This document shows, in pieces, positions 33,101 through 45,100 of a stretch of DNA of 64,000 nt. Position 1 is the stretch's first letter; each line of letters starts with the position of its first letter. The stretch covers positions 104,331,285 to 104,395,284 of the forward strand of contig NC_134827.1 in the NCBI RefSeq assembly GCF_004210375.1, read 5' to 3'. The translations under genes and the position numbers were made by a program. The stretch is from Tachypleus tridentatus. Taxonomy: Eukaryota > Arthropoda > Merostomata > Xiphosura > Limulidae. The notes beneath the pieces were generated by a model. It did not search any database, had not been told where the DNA came from, and saw nothing but the letters and a program-made list of their open reading frames with translations.

Positions 33101-36100
33101 CTCATCTATCACATTACTAAACAAGGACATCCATGGAATCAATGAGTCAATGTGGTCACCTCATCTATTTCATTACTAAACAAGGACATCCCTGGAATCA
33201 ATGAGTCAATGTGGTCACCTCATCTATTACATTACTGAACAACGACATCCATAGAACCAATGAGACAATATGGTCACTTCATCTATTATATTACTGAACA
33301 AGGATATCCCTGGAACCAATGAGATAATGTGGTTATATTACTGAATAAATAAGTAATGATACACGTCAAAACATAAGAAAACTAAAACCTAAAGTACTCG
33401 CAAGTTGTAGGCAATCTACACAAGAATAATTGAGCAGTAAAAGACTAGAGGGAAGTCTGCTTGTCAACAGCATCTACTGCCAACTCTTGGTCTACATTTT
33501 TATCAAAGAATTGTTGGACTGACCATCACATTATAACACCCTTCCATCTGAACATATTTGGTGTGACAGAGATTTGAACTCATGACCTTCAGATTGTGAA
33601 TCAAGCACTCTAACCTTAAGGCCATGCTAGGCCCATCAATGTGGAACTGTTAACTATAGGAAAGAGAAAATGCTGGTGACACCCACAACCAATTTTCAGG
33701 CCACTCTTTACCAACAAACAGTGGGACTGACCGTCACAGTACAACACTTCCAAAGTTGAAAGGGTAAGTATGTTTGGCACTGGGTTTTGATCCTGTGATT
33801 CACAGATTGTAAGTCAAGTGGATGAGCAATCATGCCGTAAACAATATAACACTAATCAACATTTGAAAAGTTTACTAAAAACAGATATTTTACATAACAT
33901 GTAAATAAGGTCAGAGTAAGTACTTAAGTGTAAAATATAAAGGTAATATTACAATACCTCCTTCTTCTTGTCATTAGCTTGTAATCTGACATCTTTACAG
34001 TCTTGCTTGCTTCTATCCTTGAACTAACAATAAATATAATTAATTCTGAATAATTAGACAATTAGTGTAAGAAAAAAGTAAACTCAAAGTTATATCTGTT
34101 GTAATTATATATTATTATGGCTGTAAATAAATCCACCTGTAAAATCATGGTGTAAAACACATGAAACAGATTTTGAAACGGTACATAAAACTGGATGAGA
34201 ATATTTCTAACCATTGGCTTGTCGGACAAGCTGTCCATCTAAGACTCTCAAACAAATCCTTTGACATGTTTAGAAATGTTTATAAGATGTTGGATAAAAC
34301 ATTTGTATAAACATTAAAAATCAATTATTGACCTTTAAACTGTTTACAGTATTGAGACTTGTTCTTTGAGTCCAGTAAAAATCTCATGTTGAAATCTGTT
34401 GACAACTTACCTTGCTCTTTATATTTTTCAAGAAAGTACCACCTCCTTTCTGAAAAAGTAAAAACATAGGGTAAGATGATCAGAAGCTATTTAAACACTA
34501 ATTTATTAAAACCAGCTGTTTGTTACATTTTGTAACATGTACTACAACATGGAACCATGCCAACAAAGATTCGTGCTCATGTTGCTATTGAGGCCACTGT
34601 CATATTGTTGTAGTCGATGACAGTGTTGTAACTTACAATGTTATACCACACGGTTATAGTCACTGTATATTACAATGTTTTCCTCACGGTTGTAGTCACT
34701 GTATATTACAATGTTATACCTCACGGTTGTAGTCACTGTATATTGCAATGTTATACCACACGGTTGTAGTCACTGACAGTGTTGTATATTACAATGTTAT
34801 ACCACACGGTTGTAGTCACTGACAGTGTTGTATATTACAATGTTATACCACACGGTTGAAGTCACTGACAGTGTTGTATATTGCAATGTTATACCACACG
34901 GTTGTAGTCACTGACAGTGTTGTATATTGCAATGTTATACCACACGGTTGTAGTCACTGACAGTGTTGTATATTGTAATGTTATACCACACGGTTGTAGT
35001 CACTGACAGTGTTGTATATTGCAATGTTATACCACACGGTTGTAGTCACTGACAGTGTTGTATATTGCAATGTTATACCCTACGGTTGTAGTCACTGACA
35101 GTGTTGTATATTGCAATGTTATACCACCACGGTTGTAGTCACTGACAGTGTTGTATATTGCAATGTTATACCACCGCGGTTGTAGTCACTGACAGTGTTG
35201 TATATTGCAATGTTATACCACACGGTTGTAGTCACTGACAGTGTTGTATATTGCAATGTTATACCACACGGTTGTAGTCACTGACAGTGTTGTATATTGC
35301 AATGTTATACCACACGGTTGTAGTCACTGACAGTGTTGTATATTGCAATGTTATACCACCACGGTTGTAGTCACTGACAGTGTTGTATATTGCAATGTTA
35401 TACCACACGGTTGTAGTCACTGACAGTGTTGTATATTGCAATGTTATACCACACGGTTGTAGTCACTGACAGTGTTGTATACTGTAATGTTATACCACAT
35501 GGTTGTAGTCACTGACAGTGTTGTATATTACAATGTTATACCACATGGTTGTATTCCATTACTTTTCAACATAGTCTTAGTTTACTGTACCAATTCCTTG
35601 TAATAAAGGACTTTTCCAGAAACTGGAAACTTTCTGGATCAAAAAAACCTTTAAATGTTAGTGTGAAACTCAGCCTATAAGTTTTCCTGTGTACAATCTA
35701 AATGGTATTTAATACAATAATTACTCTGAATAATTGTATTTTACATTAAAGGTGTTTTGAAGTGTAGCAGTCATCAGAGTATACAACTGTAGTCATAACT
35801 ATAATAAAAAACTTAGCAAAGGTTCAAGCACATTGTGCCAGCTGTATATATTGTATACCTTTTACATATAGGTTTAAAATTAAATAGCACAATATCTTTA
35901 GAATATTTTACCAAGTACAAATCTAGTTACAGCTATGGGTATAATACCACAAATAAAATAAAATAAAAGTTTTTTTAAGACTTATTTCTGCTAGATCTGA
36001 AAGTAGAAACTTACACACAAAGAGAAAAAATAATATTAATAACAAACATCAAAATACTAAACTTACATCCCTAACTGTCCCCTGAAAACAAAAAATTACC

Positions 36101-39100
36101 CTATGGAAAACTTAGTAATAAGGCACAAAATGTAAATCAAAATAAACTAACATAGATTGAACACTGTGTAAATAATGGATGACCTCACCAGATAATAAGC
36201 TGATGGACTGTCTTTAAATGGCAAACATTTCACTATTTCGTGCAAGGTGGTCAAGTTTATGTCAATAATTCTAATATATTTTTGCAGTTTGGAAATGCAT
36301 TTCTCCGTTTAAGAATTTTTGTTAATAACAAATGAAACTAAAAATATATTTTTAAAGAGTTTACATTGAAGATGGAATTAAAAAAGTTCTCGAATTATCT
36401 TCAACAACTGATCCGTGTGGTTTTCATCACCCTAATGATACGGTTCTAATAACAGGCATGTGATGCACAGTTAAAACCCCAATATTGGTCAGTGTTTCCA
36501 AGTTAGCTCATTTCCCACTTTGCAAGTCACATTTTCTGAAGATAATTTTCCTAAAAACGAAGATAAACAGAACAGTATAGTTTCTTGTCGAGATAAACAG
36601 AACAGTATAGTTTCTTGTCGAGATAAACAGAACAGTATAGTTTCTTGTCGAGATAAACAGAACAGTATAGTTTCTTGTCGAGATAAACAGAACAGTATAG
36701 TTTCTCGTTGAGATAAACAGAACAGTATAGTTTCTCGTTGAGATAAACAGAACAGTATAGTTTCTCGTTGAGATAAACAGAACAGTATAGTTTCTCGTTG
36801 AGATAAACAGAACAGTGTAGTTTCTTGTCGAGATAAACAGAACAGTATAGTTTCTTGTCGAGATAAACAGAACAGTATAGTTTCTCGTTGAGATAAACAG
36901 AACAGTGTAGTTTCTTGTCGAGATAAACAGAACAGTATAGTTTCTTGTCGAGATAAACAGAACAGTATAGTTTCTTGTCGAGATAAACAGAACAGTGTAG
37001 TTTCTTGTCGAGATAAACAGAACAGTATAGTTTCTTGTCGAGATAAACAGAACAGTATAGTTTCTTGTCGAGATAAACAGAACAGTATAGTTTCTTGTCG
37101 AGATAAACAGAACAGTATAGTTTCTTGTCGAGATAAACAGAACAGTATAGTTTCTTGTCGAGATAAACAGAACAGTATAGTTTCTTGTCGAGATAAACAG
37201 AACAGTATAGTTTCTTGTCGAGATAAACAGAACAGTATAGTTTCTTGTTGATAAAAGTTAAAGATCATATCTGACCATTCTTTAAAAACTTTACCAGAAC
37301 CTTTGAATAAAAACTTGACTTTCCAGTAGTCCTGATACTGAAAACATTCTTTTAAAAAATTGCACGATTTCCAGGATTTTCACAACTTGTGCAAGCTCTG
37401 TACTTCATACACTGCAAGACCAAGTCCTTGTAAAGGAAAGTGCATGTACCATTTCAGTACTTTTTCTTCTATTTTTTACAATTTTAAAATATTTCATACA
37501 CCTTAATGGGTTTGCATATCATTTAATAAAACACCACACTATCCAGTTTTCCTGTAGTAACCTTATACGAAACACCAACAGTTTTTCTTGCAAGTTATAA
37601 AACGATAAAGCAAGGATTTTTTTTTAAAAATAAGAATGTTGAAGTGAACAAAATATTAAGAATTTTTATGAAAAGTACAAAGTGACATATAATAAATAAC
37701 ATATTTTTGTGCTAATTTCACTAGTAACAATTATTCATAAAACTAGACATACTTTTAGTGGACCACAGAACTAGAAATGTTCATACTGGACTACAAAACT
37801 AAACACACTTGAGGGGTAAAAGAATTTCTTCGATGACATGAACTCAAAAATAATATCTCAAAGAGCTAAGCAGCAAATATATTCACACATCATCAGCTAA
37901 CCTTCATAGCATGTAACCACTCCTTATACTGGGTTGCTAGGCAACTGCTGCTCCTGTCCTCGTAACTATTAACTTCAAATTCAAACTCATCACGAAATCC
38001 TTTCCCGCTGTTTAGCAACTCAAGTCATCCTTCAATAAACTAGTCATTCAAACAAAGGAAAAATATTGAAATGTTAGCTGTGATGTACCCAATAACATTG
38101 CAAGTTTTTAATTACCGACTACAAGCTTGAAAAATATCGTACCTGTACAGTACCTCTCATCCTACAGGGAGATATTCCTTAAACAATTGATACTAAATAA
38201 TTAGAGTTAGGTATATTATATTAAAGTAATTTGTAGTATTCAACTCAGTAAAGTTATACACTAACCACAGATGGGATAAAATCATGATAAAACTGCATGT
38301 ATCAGAAGTACATTTTGACATTGTTTGGCTTTTCATTGTATATTTTGACATTGTCTGACCTTTTATTGGTAGTATAATACCATTGGAAAGAGTATGTGTC
38401 AAACCCTTTGAATGCAAAATATTCATGTGATCACACAATAAATAATAGGGATTTAGATTTTTCAAGATGGGAATATATCTTGTACTTAATGGCAATCAAA
38501 AGCAAAGTAATATGGATGAACATGGGGTACTGTGACTATTTGGAGAGAGACCTGCAGTAAGTCATACGACAGCAGCAGTAGTAACCAAAATGCAGTATCT
38601 TATAGCAGGTGAGAACCCTTGGACTTAAAGTCGCTTGCAAAAACCATCAGTGTGTCCCAAGCAACATTATGACACATAACACTACGTAACAAAATTTTTA
38701 CTTTTTCTTGTTCCTGGGCAGAAAGTGTTATTTCCCAATCGTTTATGCCTAAAAGTAAATGGAAAAGACCTATTTTTCTCTTCAAACTTTGCTTTTGTGA
38801 CCTGGGTAATGAAATTTTCAAATTTACCCATTTTCCAGAACATTTCAGGTAGATTCAGTGCTGAGTAGCTGATAGAAAATTTTCTCCAAACTTACAAGAA
38901 TTTTCAAGAACTTTCTAGAATGTTGTAGAACTTACAATAATTTTCAAGTGCAAGTCACAAGTCAGAGGAAGCATCACCGACATTTTTCAAGCTTCTTTAC
39001 TCGTCAAGATGGGCTCTGCTTCTGCCACAATGTATCCGGTCTGTGCGAGGCAACTAGAATTGTCTGTAACCCGAATGAGTGGCACCTCTTCATTGATAGC

Positions 39101-42100
39101 TCATCCAGAAGCCTCAAAGCTGTGCTGCTCCATAACGGGAATAAGTATCCGTCTCTTCCCCTGGCTCATTTGGTGCACCTCAAAGAGGAATACAACAGCA
39201 TCAAGACCTTGCTACAAGTCTTGAAGTATGATGAGTATGGCTGGGAGGTTATCGGAGACTTCAAAATGGTGGGATTCCTGATGGGTCTTTAAGTAGGCTT
39301 TACCAAGTTTCCCAGTTATCTTTGCCTTTGGGACAGCAGGGACACCACAGTGCACTACAACAAAAAGCACTGGCTACAACGGACCAAGTTCTCTGTGGGG
39401 AGGCACAATATCAATATTAAGCCACTAATGGATCTCCAGAATGTATTGTTTCCACTAGTGCACATAAAATTGGGTCTTATGAAACAATTTGTCATAGCTC
39501 TTGATAAGGAGTCTGCAGCCTTCAAGTACCTTTGAGACTTCTTCCCCAAGCTATCTGAGGCAAAGGCCAAAGCTGGTGTCTTCGTTGGACCACAAATAAA
39601 GAATATCCTGGAGTGCATAGAATTCCCCAAGTAGCACAGTAGGTAGGGAAAAAAACTTTGGGGCAGCTTTGTCACAGTGATTTGGAGTTTCTTGGGCAAT
39701 TACAAGGCCAAAAATTATGTGGAACTGGTTGAGGTTCTGGTGAAGAACTTAGCAAAATGGGCTGCAGGATGTCCCTGAAAGTCCATATCCTTGATGCCAA
39801 TCATGATAAATTTAAGGAGAACATGGAAACATACTCAGAGGAGCAAGGCGAGCACTTCCACCAAGATATATTGGACTTTGAATGCCACTACCAAGGAGCA
39901 TATAACATAAACACAATGGGAGACTATATTTGGGGGCTGATATGTGAAAGTCATTTACATTGCAGTCACAAATCTCGAAAAACTACTCACTTCTAAACAT
40001 TTTTGTATAACTTTAGTATAAATACATGTAAATCTTGATTCATGTGTTGTTTTATTCAAACATTATGTAAATGAAAATGTGCAAATTTGCCTGTTCTTAC
40101 ATAAAAAATAGGTTAATTTCTAAATATCATTATCCATGTCACTAAGGTAAAGTTTGAAGGGAATAATGGCCATTTTCTGTACTTTTACAACATAAGCAAT
40201 TCAGAAATAACACATACTATCCAGGAACAAAATCTGTGTTACATAGTATAATCATAAAGAATATTGTAAGTCAATTGTTCATAAATTGCTTCCACAGCAT
40301 ATCGATTCAACCACTACATACCACAAACTCATGGAGAATGAAATGGGAATTTATATTATTCCTTATGAAGAAACATTAATCATGTTGAGAGGTGCAGCTC
40401 CCAGGGAGTTTTGTATGATCAGAATGTTGAAACAATCTTCTTTGTTCACAAGATGGTACAGTGAACAGTGAAAGCACACAGGAAGAAATGATGTACTTTG
40501 AACATGTCAATGTTTTATTGTGAAAACTACACTACACAAGTCTATTGCCAATAAGCATGGTTGTCATATAGGTGTCTGAAAGTGGTTTTAATATAACATA
40601 CTGAATTCTAATTTCTCTGATAAGTTGGCAGAGTATTTGAACAGGAATCTAGAACAGTTCTTGTGATTTCTCAAAAATGTTTTACCTTTGACTTTTTTAT
40701 CAATTAAACTTTCATCCTTTTTTGGCTTCAAAATCATTAAGTCAAACTTTGCAAAATTAAAATTCATTGATCCATTATGTCATACTGGATGGTCACCCTG
40801 CCATGATGGTGGTGTATGAGTGGGTTTTCATGACCACCGAACCCAAACCTGACACCAAATTTTGTGTTCCCTCTTTCTTCCCCTTGAGATCCTATGGTCA
40901 CTATGTTTTAAAACGTTTTTATATCCTCAATTACAAACTAATGAGGCCTAACTTGGCACATTAGCTAAAATGTCACTGGAAGATGTCCTAACATGTTTTA
41001 AAACGTTTTTATATCCTCAATTACAAACTAATGAGGTCTAACTTGACACAGTAGCTAAAGTGTCACTGGCAGATGTTCTAACAAGTTTTAAAATATTTAT
41101 ATATCCTCATTACAAACTAATGAGGCCTAACTTGGCACATTAGCTAAAGTGTCACTGGCAGATGTCCTAACATGTTTTAAAACGTTTTTATACCCTCATT
41201 ACAAACTAATGAGGCCTATCTTGGCACATTAGCTAAAGTGTCACTGGCAGATGTCCTAACATGTTTTAAAACGTTTTTATACCCTCATTACAAACTAATG
41301 AGGCCTATCTTGGCACATTAGCTAAAGTGTCACTGGCAGATGTCCTAACATGTTTTAAAACGTTTCTATACCCTCAATTACAAACTAATGAGGCCTAACT
41401 TGGCACATTAGCTAAAGTGTCACTGGCAGATGTCCTAACATGTTTTAAAACGTTTTTATACCCTCAATTACAAACTAATGAGGCCTAACTTGGCACATTA
41501 GCTAAAGAGCACTGGCAGATGTCCTAACATGTTTTAAAAAGGTTTTTATATCCTCAATTACAAACTAATGAGGCCTAACTTGACACAGTAGCTAAAGTGT
41601 CACTGGCAGATGTCCTAACATGTTTTAAAACGTTTTTATACCCTCAATTACAAACTAATGAGGCCTAACTTGGCACATTAGCTAAAGTGTCACTGGCAGA
41701 TGTCCTAACATGTTTCAAAACGTTTTTATATCCTCAATTACAAACTAATGAGGCCTAACTTGGCACATTAGCTAAAGTGTCACTGGCAGATGTTCTAACA
41801 GAATTTTTTTCTCTCCTCCCATCCACAGTAACTACAGAAATACTGGAGATAATCAGGAAATTTGAATGGTACTTTATAGTCTCTGTGAATCATGGGGTAA
41901 CTTTTGAATTCCACAGCAGAATGTGAACATTTTGTGATAGTAAACACAATTCCTTCAAGAAATGTACCTGAAAAAAAAAAGTATAATTTCTTTTCAAATG
42001 TTAAGGAAATAAAGTAGCTAATAATAAATAATTCACATGTTAATTATTTACTTCATATAATTCTCCCTTTCCAACTACTCCAATTACTTTTTTTTTTTTT

Positions 42101-45100
42101 ACAGGAGTGAAATGATGGTGCGAGTTTTGAAAATTCCCTTAAAAAATTAAGACCTGAGATGTTGAAATTTCAAATTTTCTTTTGTTCTATGTTTTATTAA
42201 CATTTGTTTTGGTTAGAAAATCTAAAAGAAAAAAATCCAACCTTCCAGCTCTGTGTTCCAGATATAATAACTTTTATGATTATTTATTTTTATCACTGCA
42301 CAGCAAGAGTTGGTCAGTATAATATCCTCAACATGATTGGGTTAAAGGTTTACTTAAAAACCTTAACTAAATATCCCATAAATGAAACGTTTTCTAACTC
42401 TTTCATAAAAATTATTTTCTTTATATTTCTGATTTTTCCACTATCAAGACTCTTAGTTTTATATACATTTTGATATTAATTGACTTCACATCTTGTAACG
42501 ACAAACCTAAAACTAACTTGTTACGTACAATAGACACTCTGTTAATGATAATGCACTGTGATTGGTAAGTGAACAATAAATAAGCAACATTTGTTTGCAC
42601 AATTTAGGAAACAATACCTGTTGGAATAACTGACGGTTCAGTATTTTTTTTAGTAACGTCTGCATGGAAGAAGTTCTCGACTGAATAAATTTTTTTGGAT
42701 CAAAGCTAATTTTCTCTCCTTGTTTTAACTTCAGAGCATCTCTATAACCTCCAATTAACTGAACCATAGCACGTAAAAAAGCACGAGCAACACCATCTCC
42801 TAACATCGCATTCGGATTTTCTAACTTCTTCTTCAACTTGGTGACCTTTAGTAAAGAGCATGGTAGATGACAACCATTTCACGCTCGTGAGTGTACGACA
42901 AGTTACATTGTCATTTTGTTAACTGAATGTTAAGAATATTTTGTAAATAAGCTACAAAAAAAATCAACCTCAAAAATTCTAATGAAGAAACAATATATCA
43001 ATATTTCCGAGTGGTTTTTACCATGCAGTCACTAAACTTACAACACAAGTTTCTTTTTTTTTTTACAGACGTAAAACAAAGTAACAAGAACATAAAAAAA
43101 TATTTTCACAGTCAATTGAAATATCAAAAGACATGGAACATCAAAAAAAAACCTAATAGAAAAAACTATCAGAAGTCTTGACACAGGCAAAACCAGTTTC
43201 TACGTGATCGTAAACCCAGACTGGTTTCTCTGATATCAATAAGACCTCTGTCAGTTTGCCCTTTAATACTAACACGATATTTTGTTGTTTTATGATTCTC
43301 AAATTTCATGGAATTCATCAAGAAAATTACATTTTTCAAATACTCATCACTTTCAATAAGACATTATCATAGTTAGACAGGTGTTCAAATCTTGTAAAAA
43401 TGTTCCAATATCAACATGTTGCACGTTAAATGTAAGTTTTCTCCACTACTGTTTCCTTATCTAAAAATGTTCCAATGTCAAAATGAAGCATGTTAAATGT
43501 ATGTTTTCCCCACTACTGTGTAAAAATGTTCCAATATCAACATGATGCACGTTAAATGCAAGTTTTCCCCACTACTGTGTAAAAATGTTCCAATGTCAAC
43601 ATGAAGCATGTTAAATGTATGTTTTCCCCACTACTGTGTAAAAATGTTCCAATGTCAACATGAAGCATGTTAAATGTATGTTTTCCCCACTACTGTGTAA
43701 AAATGTTCCAATGTCAACATGAAGCATGTTAAATGTATGTTTTCCCCACTACTGTGTAAAAATGTTCCAATGTCAACATGAAGCATGTTAAATGTATGTT
43801 TTCCCCACTACTGTGTAAAAATGTTCCAATGTCAACATGATGCACGTTAAATGTAAGTTTTCTCCACTACTGTTTCCTTATCTAAAAATGTTCCAATGTC
43901 AACATGAAGCATGTTAAATGTATGTTTTCCCCACTACTGTTTCCTTACCTACAAATGTTTCAACTTCAACCTTCGGTTTCAACTTTTATATTTCAGTAAC
44001 AATACAGATTTAAATATTTCTTTAAAACTGACTGTACAGTATTTAAGGATTAATACCATTATTTAATACTAATTTTAAAATAAAAAAACCAGCTGAGACC
44101 CATAAAACATTTGCTTTCATATTAGTACAGGATTTATAGAATAATACAAAATAATTCTAACTACAGAAATCATTATTTGCAGGTCCACTTGTCTTAGGTC
44201 TAACATGAGTTAAGCTTTACTGTTTGTTTCTTTTTGAATTTCGAGCAAAGCCACACGAGGGCAAATGGCACTAGCCGTCCCTAATTTAGCAGTGTAAGAC
44301 TAGAGGAAAGGCAGCTAGTCACCACCACCCACTGCCAACTCTTGGGCTACTCTTTTATCAACAAATAGTTGGATTTACCATGTCACATTATAACACCCTC
44401 ATGGCTGAAAGGGCTAGCATGTTTGGAGCGACAGGGGTTCAAACTCGTGACCCTCGAATTGCGACTCGAACGCCTTAACCCACCTGGCCATGACAGGCCT
44501 AAGCCTTTATTAACTACAACCATATCTGATAACGAGATAAATTAATAGTAAGTTGTGTACATTTTTTGCTTTACTTTAGGGCTAAATTTTACCATACTTA
44601 ATGCTATCATTAAATAAAAACTTAAAATGTTACTCTATGACCTAGTGTTAGACCTTTTGAAAAACTTTGACAAGCTTTTAATACGCTGTTGTACGAAGTG
44701 TCTACTAAAGTGTATTTACACTTGTGTCACTTGTATCCATTGAAATGAAGTGCACAAACATGCTCATTTAGATATGCACATATATTCAGGACAGACAAAA
44801 CCCTAGTGTTATTACAATTTATTTTTACAAACTATTATGAAGTTCTGACTTGTTTTTAAACTTACTACTTCACTAGGCAATGTTTGTAGGTCATCAAAAG
44901 GTGTGATGATATTATTAGTATCGGCATCCCAGAACACTACTTCCTCCAGGTCAGAAGGATCAACCTGCTGTAAGGTCAATAAGTTTACAACTTTTGTTAC
45001 TTAAAATAAAACAGGAAATCAGAGGTTCAAATAATTTAAAGATTTATGTATATTTACACTTGCAGTGGTGTTAACCTTGAAAGTATCAAGTTATTAGACT

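Noticed and set aside
36489..37268. 259-codon frame with RQETILFCLS period
   Set aside because: Explained by the uniform 30-bp intronic array.
38600..38821. 73-codon minus-strand frame as a DENND1 exon
   Set aside because: No match to DENND1 and no AG/GT borders in a compatible phase. Probably flank of the neighbouring repetitive element.
41803..41973. Extra DENND1 exon with strong TTTTTTCAG acceptor
   Set aside because: In the phase set by exon 11 it hits a stop after about 25 codons, and the open frame does not resemble the family. Exon 12 at 38 kb fits phase and homology.
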